Positions 25,492-33,599 of a stretch of 64,000 bases of DNA are shown one piece after another. The notes under the pieces were generated by a model. That model made no database searches, was not told where the DNA came from, and saw nothing but the letters and a program-made list of their open reading frames with translations. Source of the stretch: Sphingobacteriales bacterium (GTDB taxonomy: Bacteria > Bacteroidota > Bacteroidia > Chitinophagales > UBA2359); NCBI GenBank assembly GCA_016706405.1, contig JADJJT010000001.1:186001-250000 (forward strand), written 5' to 3'. The translations under genes were made by a program, and so were the position numbers. Each line of letters begins with the position of its first letter. Position 1 is the first letter of the stretch.

Positions 25492-26763
25492 ATGATGGTT
25501 TTTTTGCGCCTTATTCGATGGCCAAATTTGGTAATAGTGGCTGCTGTTCAGTTGCTAATACGTTACTGTGTAATTTTGCCTTTATACCAGCCTTGGATTA
25601 GCAACGAGGCACAACTAATTATTGCCGAACCTTCTTTGTCGGGGTGGCAATTTTTATTATTAGTACTCTCGACTGTTTTAATAACTGCTGCTGGCTTTTT
25701 AATTAACGACTATTTCGATTTTGAGTCGGATGCCACTAATAAGCCATATCGCAGTTTAACATCCGGAAAAATAACGGCTAAAACCCTATTCATTTGGTAC
25801 TGGATTTTTAACGCCATAGGCATCGGTTTTGGTTTAGCCTGCGCCTTGTTTATGGGCAAGCCTATATTGGTAACGGTGCAGTTATTAACCGTTGCCCTAC
25901 TTTGGTTTTATAGTGCTAAACTTAAAAAAGTGCTGCTTTGGGGCAATTTTTTAGTGGCGGGCGTTATAGCCATGTCTATATTTATGGTTGCATTTTACGA
26001 GATTGAACTGTTGCGGTACTTAAAATTTGATTTGATGGGTATGTTGCGCACAGGATTTCAAAATTTAACCGGATTGGAGGTGCAAGCCGTTAACGCTACC
26101 AAAATAAAAGCCCCCGAATTTTCGGCCTTAATTATGGAAATTATCGCCGGGTTTTCCTTTTTTGCCTTTTTGGTAACGCTTGCCCGCGAGTGGATTAAAG
26201 ATGCCGAAGACTATGAGGGCGACTTAAAAGCCGGATACAGCAGTTTGGCCATTAAATATGGAATTCCTATTAGCAATTTATTGACCTCGGCAGTATTGAT
26301 ATTTGTTATTTATTTGCTGTTTAAGTTTCAGTTGGCGCAAATTAAACTACAACAATATGGAGCGGCTGTTGTGGCTTTGTTTGGGCAGTTTATTTTGGGC
26401 TATGTAATATTTAAGTTGCGTACGGCGCGGCAAAAAGATGAGTTGCGCAAATTAACACACTGGCTTAAAGCGGTTATGTTTTTGGGGCTGCTGTACTTAC
26501 CCTATTTTAAAACTACCATTAACTACCAGCCCGGAACTATTGAACTGCCCAAAGGCGTACATGTGGACGATGTTACCGTAGGCTTTGACAATAATAATAA
26601 CCAAGGCAATAATACACACCAAACAGACACAACCGCCAATTTAGACTCGATAATATTTAACACCCAAGATAAATTAGAAATAGAAGTTCCGGCCGAATCT
26701 ATTCAATCTATTAATCGGTTTTTATTTAACGGTGTTACCGACTCTTCGCAAATTAAAAAATAA
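25492..26763 (+). CDS. UbiA-family prenyltransferase (DGGGP synthase-like)
   Basis: A 423-residue membrane protein with about eight to nine membrane segments and both Asp-rich motifs of the family: INDYFDFESDATNKPYRSL (first, near 75-95) and DAEDYEGDLKAGY (second, near 238-250). Bacteroidota homologues are often labelled geranylgeranylglycerol-phosphate geranylgeranyltransferase; a quinone prenyltransferase is the alternative. The last 80 residues are hydrophilic and Asn/Thr-rich, an extension beyond the usual UbiA core of about 300 residues. It starts with two Met codons in a row; the choice is immaterial. It is divergent from mvaD. Confidence 0.8.
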   Translation: MMVFLRLIRWPNLVIVAAVQLLIRYCVILPLYQPWISNEAQLIIAEPSLSGWQFLLLVLSTVLITAAGFLINDYFDFESDATNKPYRSLTSGKITAKTLFIWYWIFNAIGIGFGLACALFMGKPILVTVQLLTVALLWFYSAKLKKVLLWGNFLVAGVIAMSIFMVAFYEIELLRYLKFDLMGMLRTGFQNLTGLEVQAVNATKIKAPEFSALIMEIIAGFSFFAFLVTLAREWIKDAEDYEGDLKAGYSSLAIKYGIPISNLLTSAVLIFVIYLLFKFQLAQIKLQQYGAAVVALFGQFILGYVIFKLRTARQKDELRKLTHWLKAVMFLGLLYLPYFKTTINYQPGTIELPKGVHVDDVTVGFDNNNNQGNNTHQTDTTANLDSIIFNTQDKLEIEVPAESIQSINRFLFNGVTDSSQIKK

Positions 26764-26804
26764 CAAATCAGTAGTATATCCGGAATTAATTTTTTTGTTC
26801 GCCC

Positions 26805-27743
26805 ATGGCCTTATCACCCCCCCCACCCCTTTCGCCAGTCATTACAACCTATAATCCGGCACAGTTAGAAACCCCCCAACTTTACGCCCTGCTTACCAGC
26901 ACCATTGGGCCGCGCCCTATTGCCTTGGTTAGCAGTATAAACAATGCCCAGCAACCCAATTTAGCCCCGTTCAGCTATTTTAATATATTTAGCGCCACCC
27001 CCCCAATTTTAGTTTTTTCGCCCAATTTATCGGGGCGCACCGCCGCGCCTAAAGATACCCTGTTAAATGTGCGCCAAGTACCGCAGGTTGTTATAAATAT
27101 GGTGAGTTTCGACATGGTCGAGCAAGTGTCGTTAAGCAGTTGCATGTACCCTGCCGAGGTAAACGAGTTTGTAAAAACCGGACTTACACCTGTACCCTCT
27201 GAAGTGGTGCAGCCTGCGCGCGTTGCCGAGTCGCCGGTTCAATTCGAGTGCCTTGTGAACGATATTATTGAATTAGGAAATAAAGGCGGTGCCGGAAACT
27301 TAATTATTTGCGAGGTAGTGCGCATACATTTAGCCAATTATATTTTGTTTCCGGATGGAAAAGTAAACCAGCACGCACTTCAGTTAGTAGCGCGGTTGGG
27401 CAGTAATTTTTACAGTAAAGCCTACGGAAATGCCTTGTTTGAAGTTACCCGCCCAGTTGGGCAAGGCATTGGTTTTGATGCCCTGCCTGCCAGCCTGCTG
27501 CACAGCAATATTTTAACAGCCAATAATTTGGCACAATTAGCCGTTGTAGAGGCCAACCTTTTGCCCACCCCGCCCGATGTTGATATATATAGCCAAACAC
27601 CACAAGGGCAGGCAACCATAGCACAAGCCAAACAAAGCACAACCGCACTGCACCAAGCCCTTAAAACCCTGCTCGATGCGGGTAAAAACCGCGAGGCATG
27701 GCTGTTGTATTATAGTGTTACTAATTTTATTACAAGCAACTAA
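26805..27743 (+). CDS. Flavin reductase family protein (FMN-binding split barrel)
   Basis: A 312-residue protein of the DIM6/NTAB flavin reductase-like family. Typical parts are GPRPIALVSSINNAQQPNLA and FSYFNIFSATPPILVFSPN, then TLLNVRQVPQVVINMVS. The family binds FMN and either reduces free flavin for a partner oxygenase or acts as an FMN-dependent enzyme on its own. The C-terminal third (about 225-312), rich in Ala/Gln, is longer than in minimal members. It follows the UbiA-family gene by 41 bp on the same strand and may be cotranscribed. No partner oxygenase is nearby. Confidence 0.82.
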   Translation: MALSPPPPLSPVITTYNPAQLETPQLYALLTSTIGPRPIALVSSINNAQQPNLAPFSYFNIFSATPPILVFSPNLSGRTAAPKDTLLNVRQVPQVVINMVSFDMVEQVSLSSCMYPAEVNEFVKTGLTPVPSEVVQPARVAESPVQFECLVNDIIELGNKGGAGNLIICEVVRIHLANYILFPDGKVNQHALQLVARLGSNFYSKAYGNALFEVTRPVGQGIGFDALPASLLHSNILTANNLAQLAVVEANLLPTPPDVDIYSQTPQGQATIAQAKQSTTALHQALKTLLDAGKNREAWLLYYSVTNFITSN

Positions 27744-28047
27744 GTACCCAATTTTCTTATAAATTGCTAAAATTATTTTATATGTGGGCACTTAAATTGC
27801 ATCCACTTTTCGAGGGTTTTAGCAAATGGAGGTAATAAACCCTATTCGTAAGCTATTCTGATGAATATATTAGCGCACTATAGCCAATTTCCGGATTTTT
27901 TTACCTCTACTCCTCCGGATTTATTAAACACAAAAAAACATTGCCTCAAAATTGCCCCTACTTCAAACTGATTACCTAAATTTGTCGAAAATTAACACTC
28001 TTTTCCAGACCCTTGTAATTTTGAAATGGATAAATTAAAGATACAAA
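27744..28047 (+). other. Intergenic region ahead of the Fic gene
   Basis: 304 bp containing one copy of the dispersed TCCGGA repeat (27889-27940) and two possible -7 boxes for the Fic gene, TAAATTTG at 27977-27984 and TAATTTTG at 28016-28023. No gene is visible. Confidence 0.5.
27889..27940 (+). repeat. Dispersed TCCGGA repeat, copy 1
   Basis: TCCGGATTTTTT, a C/T-rich stretch, then CCTCCGGATTTATTAAAC followed by CAAAAAAAC. The two palindromes are at 27890 and 27914. A similar layout recurs near 29215 and 30008. Confidence 0.55.
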
Positions 28048-29124
28048 ATGGATAAGTTTCAACAAAAGCTAAATTTTGATTTCAAAACTAATCAGCAAAT
28101 CGTCAAGCTGATAAGTTTTACCGATTCTTTTAAAGGAAAATGGAACCTTATTGAAAAAAAAGAAAATATTTATTTAAAGGAACTTAGGCGGATTGCTACT
28201 ATTGAAAGTATTGGCTCATCAACACGAATTGAAGGGGCAAAAATGAGTGATTCGGAAGTAAAAGAACTACTTGATAATATTAAAATTACAAACCTAAAGA
28301 CTCGCGATGAACAAGAGGTTCTTGGCTATTATGAAGTTCTGGAATTAATATATGAATCATTTAAAGATATTAAACTTACACAAGGACACATACAACACCT
28401 TCATAGTGTATTATTAAAATACAGTAAGAAAGATGATAGACATAGAGGCAGATATAAGAATTTGCCAAATACTGTTGTGGCAAATTACCCCGACGGAACA
28501 CAAAGGATAATTTTTAATACGACTGCCCCTCATTTAGTAGAACCAGAAGTGAATGATTTGATTAATTGGGCGAATGAGCAATTTATATTAGAAGAAATAC
28601 ATCCGTTAATAGTTATAGGATTATTTATTTATGAGTTTCTGTCAATCCATCCATTTCAAGATGGCAACGGCAGGTTGTCGAGGTTATTAACAACCTGTTT
28701 ACTACTAAAACAAGATTATCAATTTATTTTGTACGTATCTTTTGAAAGCCTTCTGGAACAGAAAAAAAAGCTTTATTACGAGGCTTTAATGGATGGCCAA
28801 AAAGATAGGTACAGCGAGAAGGAACGAATAAATTTATGGCTTTTATTTTTTTTACAATCATTAGAAATATTGATACAGCGATTAGAAAAAAAATATGATA
28901 TTTTTAAAACTCGTGGCGGATATTTAAATGACAGGCAAAAGCTTATTAAGAAATATATAGACGACAATGAGCCAGTAAAACTTGCAGATTTAGATATAGC
29001 TTTTCCTGAAATATCCATCAATACCATAAAAAAAGATTTGATCTATTTAAAAAATGAGAAAATGATAAATTCGATAGGAAAAAACAGAGGAACCATATAT
29101 ATATCAATAGAAAAAAAAGAATAA
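28048..29124 (+). CDS. Fic family protein (predicted AMP-transferase) with own inhibitory motif
   Basis: A 358-residue Fic protein with the complete active-site motif HPFQDGNGR at 201-209. A class II (N-terminal) inhibitory motif S58-T-R-I-E62-G63 is present, whose Glu normally blocks ATP binding. The C-terminal part (about 290-358) has a winged-helix look (SINTIKKDLIYLKNEKMI). Fic enzymes transfer AMP or related groups to proteins. The antitoxin element is internal, so no separate partner gene is expected, and none is seen. The gene is more AT-rich than its neighbours and lies in a short accessory patch, suggesting transfer. Confidence 0.92.
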   Translation: MDKFQQKLNFDFKTNQQIVKLISFTDSFKGKWNLIEKKENIYLKELRRIATIESIGSSTRIEGAKMSDSEVKELLDNIKITNLKTRDEQEVLGYYEVLELIYESFKDIKLTQGHIQHLHSVLLKYSKKDDRHRGRYKNLPNTVVANYPDGTQRIIFNTTAPHLVEPEVNDLINWANEQFILEEIHPLIVIGLFIYEFLSIHPFQDGNGRLSRLLTTCLLLKQDYQFILYVSFESLLEQKKKLYYEALMDGQKDRYSEKERINLWLLFFLQSLEILIQRLEKKYDIFKTRGGYLNDRQKLIKKYIDDNEPVKLADLDIAFPEISINTIKKDLIYLKNEKMINSIGKNRGTIYISIEKKE

Positions 29125-29350
29125 ACTTCACTGCTTAGCAACCTTTGGTACCTACACGCAGCTCGTCAAATTGCCTAAAAACTGCGATTTGGCAGCGTAG
29201 AAATGGCAAAAGATATTCCCCCCCAACCTCTCTTTCCTCCGGATTTTATAAAACCCAAAAAAATAATATGGTAGCAGAAGGAACAAGCGCAAACCCATTT
29301 ATGATACATCCAACAAATAATGATTTTTTAACCTAAAAGAAGGGAGGAGA
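29125..29350 (+). other. Intergenic remnant region between Fic and GNAT genes
   Basis: 226 bp. A C-rich stretch and a second copy of the TCCGGA repeat lie at about 29215-29262. The short open frame here shows no recognisable protein. A strong purine-rich AGGGAGGAG (29341-29349) directly precedes the GNAT start. Confidence 0.5.
29215..29262 (+). repeat. Dispersed TCCGGA repeat, copy 2
   Basis: A C/T-rich stretch, then CCTCCGGATTTTATAAAAC and CCAAAAAAATAAT. The palindrome is at 29238-29243. The layout is close to the second half of copy 1. Confidence 0.5.
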
Positions 29351-29923
29351 ATGTTAATCAGAAAGGCAAAAGTCGAAGATTCTAATATCATTGCTGCTTA
29401 TATTTTATTGGCAATGAATGACATAATTTATCATTTCATAGGAGAAAACTCCTCCGTAAAAGCTGTCAATTTTTTGAATTGTTTAATCCAAGAAAAAGGC
29501 AATCAATACTCGTATGAAAATTGCTGGATAGCAGAAACCGAAAATGAAATTGTCGCTGCTGCAATTGTTTATGATGGCGCAAAACTAAAAGAACTAAGGA
29601 AACCAGTTGCAAACACAATAAAAGCAATGTTTAACAGGGATTTCGCGCCTGAAGATGAAACGCAGTCCGGTGAATATTACATTGATTGCATAGGGGTCAA
29701 TCCCAATCAACAAGGAAAAGGAATCGGCACTAAAATATTACAATTTTTAATCCACGAATATGTCAATCAAAGAGATAAAACGCTTGGTTTACTTGTGGAC
29801 AAAAACAATCCTAAAGCTAAGCAACTGTACTTGAAAATAGGATTTGAAATTGTTGATGAAGTAATTTTTGTTGGTAAAGTTATGGAACACCTTCAAATGA
29901 GAAATAAAAAGCCCCGAAATTGA
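29351..29923 (+). CDS. GNAT family N-acetyltransferase
   Basis: A 190-residue GNAT enzyme. The acetyl-CoA binding loop NPNQQGKGIGTKIL lies at about 117-130, preceded by YYIDCIGV, and followed by LLVDKNNPKAKQLYLKIGF, the standard C-terminal block. The substrate cannot be told. The ATG follows a strong Shine-Dalgarno-like AGGGAGGAG with very short spacing, which is unusual for this phylum. Together with AT-rich codons this suggests recent arrival with the Fic gene. Confidence 0.88.
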   Translation: MLIRKAKVEDSNIIAAYILLAMNDIIYHFIGENSSVKAVNFLNCLIQEKGNQYSYENCWIAETENEIVAAAIVYDGAKLKELRKPVANTIKAMFNRDFAPEDETQSGEYYIDCIGVNPNQQGKGIGTKILQFLIHEYVNQRDKTLGLLVDKNNPKAKQLYLKIGFEIVDEVIFVGKVMEHLQMRNKKPRN

Positions 29924-30007
29924 TACATTCAATACTTTTGCCACCTACCGTTCCTCGAGGCCGACTAATTTTTTGTAGGCGTTTTGTTAGGCTTTTATCG
30001 CAGTTTT

Positions 30008-30050
30008 CTTTCCGGATTTTTTCCTCTCAAATCCTATTCCTCCGGATTGT
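30008..30050 (+). repeat. Dispersed TCCGGA repeat, copy 3
   Basis: TTTCCGGATTTTTTCCTCTC, then a C/T-rich link and CCTCCGGATTGTTTAACC. The palindromes are at 30011-30016 and 30041-30046. It ends at the stop codon of the minus-strand ureohydrolase-like gene. Confidence 0.5.
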
Positions 30051-31250
30051 TTAACCATTTAACCGCCACCACGCTTTAAGCCATCGGTTAGGCACATCGT
30101 CTTGGCAGGCCTGTTCGTAGTCGGCATACGAGCATGGCACATAATGAAAAACTGTTTTCCCCTTGTTTTTTATCGGTATTTTTAACCACCATCTGTCTGT
30201 GCGTTTACTTTTAACAAATAATAAGCGGTGGTCAGAGTTTTTAAAGTGGACAATATACTCTAAAAAATCGTGCTCGTTAAGGGCGTTGGGCGTATCGTTG
30301 CGCCGCACACTAACGCCTTCGGCAAAATACCAAATCATTTGCGCTGCTAATTGCGCAGTAATTGGGTGGGTTGGGTTTTCGTTGGGTGGGTAAACATCGT
30401 AAATACCAAATGATAAAACGTCGTCGCTTAATCCGGCATAACGCGCCAGGCGGCAGGCATCTTCACTGCTAAATCCATGTGCATAGCTATTGGCTACTGC
30501 GGGCGCATCTATTTGCTGTATGGCGGCCATATTAAAAGCTACCATTTGCGCGTGGCGTATTATAGGCTCGGCCTCTTCAATTTGTTGGCGCAAGTGCCCC
30601 AGATTATAACAATCGAAATGCAAATTTTCGAGTGTATCTATTACCTTAGGGTCAACCAAATGGCGCTGATAGCCCAAAATGGCAAAATTAAATAGATTGT
30701 TGTTTTTAGCTGTTAGCACATCGAACAGCCATGTTGGTTCGAGATTGCCTTCGGCGGGGGTATCTTCAGGAAAAACAGGTGCATACAACGCAATAGTTTC
30801 ATCAAAAACAACCATATTTAATAACGATTCGTTTTGATGCCCCATAAATTGTCCGGATGTGATATGGTTTGTACCCCCTAAAATTACGGTTATTATATTT
30901 TGCACAACTAAGTGAGCTACTACTTCGCGCAAGGCAATTTGGGTGTCGCGCAGGGTTTGGCCGGGTAAAATATTGCCTAAGTCGGCTATTTTAAAATTAG
31001 GCAGCCAGTTATAAAACTGGTAAAGTTGCTGGCGTATGGCGTTGGGGGCATCGTGGCATCCGGCAGGGTTGTTAAAGCGGTCGTCGCAAACGCCAACAAT
31101 GGCCAAACGTATGTTTTCTTGTTGAATTATATGGTTTAAATCATTTTCGTTGCGGTGTAAAATTAGCTGCCTGCCCCATTGATTGATAGGAAGATTATTG
31201 GCTAAGTTTACTAAGTGCGCAGGTATAGGCGATAATAATGTTTGAAACAT
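30051..31250 (-). CDS. Arginase/formiminoglutamase-family protein with lost metal ligands
   Basis: A 399-residue protein with the overall ureohydrolase layout, typically labelled formimidoylglutamase in Bacteroidota. The manganese ligands normally found in GGDH, DAHxD and SxDxD appear replaced: ILGGTNHITSGQ, VVFDETIALYAP and MVAFNMAAIQQIDAP occupy the equivalent positions. The fold-defining GVCDDRFNNPAGCHDAPNAI near the N-terminus and the C-terminal YDVYPPNENPTHPITAQL are retained. It is therefore probably not a classical metal hydrolase, but a related protein with altered or lost activity. No histidine-degradation genes are nearby. Confidence 0.75.
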   Translation of the reverse strand: MFQTLLSPIPAHLVNLANNLPINQWGRQLILHRNENDLNHIIQQENIRLAIVGVCDDRFNNPAGCHDAPNAIRQQLYQFYNWLPNFKIADLGNILPGQTLRDTQIALREVVAHLVVQNIITVILGGTNHITSGQFMGHQNESLLNMVVFDETIALYAPVFPEDTPAEGNLEPTWLFDVLTAKNNNLFNFAILGYQRHLVDPKVIDTLENLHFDCYNLGHLRQQIEEAEPIIRHAQMVAFNMAAIQQIDAPAVANSYAHGFSSEDACRLARYAGLSDDVLSFGIYDVYPPNENPTHPITAQLAAQMIWYFAEGVSVRRNDTPNALNEHDFLEYIVHFKNSDHRLLFVKSKRTDRWWLKIPIKNKGKTVFHYVPCSYADYEQACQDDVPNRWLKAWWRLNG

Positions 31251-31360
31251 GGGGCAAATTTAATCCGGAAAATGGTAATGCGGGCAAAAAATATGTGTGG
31301 CAGCTAACAGGCATTTTCTCCGGAAGTATCATATAAACGGTCAAACTGTTATAAAAGGTC

Positions 31361-31368
31361 TATATTTG
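31361..31368 (+). promoter_or_regulatory. -7 box of the DUF2064 gene
   Basis: TATATTTG matches TAnnTTTG, 29 bp before the ATG at 31398. Two TCCGGA words (31264-31269 and 31319-31324), each next to a matching CATTTT/AAAATG arm, form a possible hairpin just upstream. Confidence 0.5.
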
Positions 31369-31397
31369 CTTTAATTTGTTTTATCTGAAAAAAACCA

Positions 31398-32045
31398 ATG
31401 CCCAAATTACTAAAAAACTGTTTAATAGTATTTGCCCGCAACCCCGTTTTAGGAAAAGTTAAAACCCGTATTGCCGCCACTCAGGACATTCACAAGGCAT
31501 TACAAGTTTATAAAACCTTATTGGATTATACTTTAAATATGGTTGCCGAATGTAATTTTATTGATACCCGGCTACTGTGCTTTGCCGGAGGTTTTCCAAA
31601 CCAAGCTTTGCCCCAACCACCCTTTGCACTTGCCCAACAAATACCGAACCCTAATTTAGGCGCGCGTATGCAGGCTGCTTTCGAGCAGGCATTTGCCCCC
31701 AATAACCAACACCAACGGGTTTGCATTATTGGCAGCGATTGCCCTTATTTAACACCAAATCACTTGCAACTTGCTTTTAAGGCGCTGCTTACACACAAGG
31801 CAGTTATAGGCCCCGCCGCCGATGGCGGTTATTATTTACTGGGCATCAACGGCAGTATGCCAACAGAACAGTTGGCGATTTTATTTAATAATATACCGTG
31901 GGGCACAGCTGTCGTTTTTGAGCAAACCCTACTGCGGTTCAAACAGCTAAACATAAAACCTCACCACTTGCCTACGCTTGCCGATATAGACACTTGGGAC
32001 GATTGGATACAGTGGACAGGGAATGAAAAAGAAGAAGGAGCGTAA
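31398..32045 (+). CDS. TIGR04282 family glycosyltransferase-like protein (DUF2064)
   Basis: A 215-residue protein with the family start LIVFARNPVLGKVKTRIA, the nucleotide-sugar-binding-like IIGSDCPYLTPNHL and GPAADGGYYLLGI, and the C-terminal LPTLADIDTWDDW. TIGR04282 members are nucleotide-diphospho-sugar-transferase folds linked in some bacteria to arsenosugar biosynthesis. No arsenic genes are present nearby, so only the fold is claimed. It stands alone with its own promoter. Confidence 0.85.
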   Translation: MPKLLKNCLIVFARNPVLGKVKTRIAATQDIHKALQVYKTLLDYTLNMVAECNFIDTRLLCFAGGFPNQALPQPPFALAQQIPNPNLGARMQAAFEQAFAPNNQHQRVCIIGSDCPYLTPNHLQLAFKALLTHKAVIGPAADGGYYLLGINGSMPTEQLAILFNNIPWGTAVVFEQTLLRFKQLNIKPHHLPTLADIDTWDDWIQWTGNEKEEGA

Positions 32046-32111
32046 GCAAAAATGCCAACTTATACCAATTTGGTAGTTAAGAAATAAATAAATAAAGAGG
32101 GGCTTTGTTTT

Positions 32112-33110
32112 TTAAAACTCATCATCGGTAATAAAAACCTGCTTGGTGGGGTCGGTGTTTACGCCTGCTTTTTTATACTCCGATACCCTGCGTTCAAAGA
32201 AATTGGTTTTTCCGGGCAAACTTATCAACTCCATAAAATCAAATGGGTTGGTAACGTTGTATAATTTTTTGCAATTAAGCGCATACAAAAGTCGGTCGGC
32301 AACAAAACAAATATATTGTTTCATTAAGTCGGCGTTCATACCAATTAACGATACCGGCAGAGAGTCGGCAACAAATTCGTGTTCGTACTCAACCGCTTCG
32401 GCAATAATTTTATGTACTTCGGCTTCGGGCAGGGTTTGTTTAAGCATACTATAAAGCAAACAGGCAAAATCGCAATGCAGGCCTTCGTCTCGGCTAATTA
32501 GCTCGTTCGAGGTGGCTAAGCCCGGCATTAGTCCGCGTTTTTTGAGCCAAAAAATAGCACAAAAACTGCCGCTAAAAAATATACCCTCTACGGCGGCAAA
32601 GGCAATAAGCCGATGCGCAAAAGTAGGGGCCGACTCAATCCAGCGCAATGCCCATTCGGCTTTTTTAGTTACACAGGGCACGGTTTCAATGGCATTAAAC
32701 AGGTAGCGGCGCTCGTCGGGGTCTTTAATATAAGTGTCAATTAAAAGGCTGTATGTTTCAGAGTGGATATTTTCGATGGCTATTTGAAATCCATAAAAGC
32801 AGCGTGCTTCGGGTATTTGCACTTCTTTCATAAAGTTTATCGTCAAATTTTCGTTTACAATACCGTCGCTGGCGGCAAAAAAAGCCAATACGTGTTTTAT
32901 AAAATGTTGTTCTTGCTCGTTTAGTTTAGCCCAGTCGGTTAGGTCTTGGGCAAGGTCAAGCTCTTCGGCTGTCCAAAAACTGGCTTCTGCTTTTTTGTAA
33001 AATTCCCAAACATCGTCATATTTTAAAGGAAACAGTACAAAACGCTCTTTATTTTCTTGTAATAGTGGTTCGTTTTGGTTGTATCCTTCAAATGGGTTGG
33101 CGTTACTCAT
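32112..33110 (-). CDS. nrdB: Ribonucleoside-diphosphate reductase subunit beta (class Ia)
   Basis: A 332-residue R2 protein. The di-iron and radical residues are seen in FAASDGIVNENL (Asp), IENIHSETYSLLI (Glu, His and the radical Tyr), AAVEGIFFSG (Glu) and SRDEGLHCDF (Glu, His). The acidic C-terminus FITDDEF would dock to the large subunit. It generates the tyrosyl radical needed to reduce ribonucleotides. The large-subunit gene is not in the window. A TAAATTTG -7 box lies 41 bp upstream. The gene is complete and of normal length. Confidence 0.96.
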   Translation of the reverse strand: MSNANPFEGYNQNEPLLQENKERFVLFPLKYDDVWEFYKKAEASFWTAEELDLAQDLTDWAKLNEQEQHFIKHVLAFFAASDGIVNENLTINFMKEVQIPEARCFYGFQIAIENIHSETYSLLIDTYIKDPDERRYLFNAIETVPCVTKKAEWALRWIESAPTFAHRLIAFAAVEGIFFSGSFCAIFWLKKRGLMPGLATSNELISRDEGLHCDFACLLYSMLKQTLPEAEVHKIIAEAVEYEHEFVADSLPVSLIGMNADLMKQYICFVADRLLYALNCKKLYNVTNPFDFMELISLPGKTNFFERRVSEYKKAGVNTDPTKQVFITDDEF

Positions 33111-33150
33111 TGATAGTATTGTGTTAAAAAAAAATTAGTAAAATGGCCGG

Positions 33151-33158
33151 CAAATTTA
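33151..33158 (-). promoter_or_regulatory. -7 box of nrdB
   Basis: On the minus strand TAAATTTG (33158 to 33151) matches TAnnTTTG, 41 bp before the nrdB start. Confidence 0.5.
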
Positions 33159-33192
33159 GAACAAAATACCAATATTTTAAACTTAAACAGAT

Positions 33193-33238
33193 TTTTATCC
33201 GGGAAGAACTTAGTGGGCGCAAAGGCACCCGGATAAAA
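33193..33238. repeat. Inverted repeat upstream of nrdB
   Basis: TTTTATCCGGG (33193-33203) and CCCGGATAAAA (33228-33238) are perfect complements with a 24 nt loop. It lacks a T run, so it is not a clear terminator. It resembles a TCCGGA-type stem with one base changed. Confidence 0.6.
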
Positions 33239-33501
33239 TAAATAAAGGCAAAGTTTTTTTTCCGGATATTGGTTTTCACATTAAACGTCTCCAAACAAAA
33301 AATTATCTAATATTGGCTTGAGAATTGTTGAAGCGGCAGACTTATGGTGCAAAAGTTAAATATATAAACAACTGTTGACCCTAGCACAAGTGTTTTACAG
33401 TAGTACTTCTGCCGTTATTTTGGCAATACCCTTGATATCGGTAGTGGTTCTTTCGGTCGTGTTGTTTTTCGTGTCGTGTTGTGCGTTTGTTTGGTGGTTT
33501 T

Positions 33502-33544
33502 TTTGCATTTTTAGTTTGGCTTTGTGCGGTTAGAAAAATGCAAA
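33502..33544. repeat. Inverted repeat at the left edge of the restriction-modification island
   Basis: TTTGCATTTTT (33502-33512) and AAAAATGCAAA (33534-33544) are perfect complements with a 21 nt loop. It lies 56 bp beyond the end of the putative nuclease gene. It could form a hairpin or mark an insertion boundary; no T run follows on the nuclease strand. Confidence 0.55.
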
Positions 33545-33599
33545 TGTGCTACCAAAACCGTTGGCTGTCGTATCGTTCGTTAATTATCATTTCAAAAGT

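Larger units (their letters stand above)
33111..33599. other. Intergenic region between nrdB and the restriction-modification island
   Basis: 489 bp without a supported gene. It contains the nrdB promoter, one TCCGGA at about 33262 (the last before 39.9 kb), two perfect inverted repeats described separately, and a G/T-rich stretch (about 33440-33530) unlike the neighbouring DNA. The shift in composition marks the left edge of the island. Confidence 0.6.

Noticed and set aside
29145..29336. A 63-codon frame between the Fic and GNAT genes, as an antitoxin or small partner
   Set aside because: Low-complexity composition, overlap with the TCCGGA repeat, and no family likeness. The Fic protein carries its own inhibitory motif.
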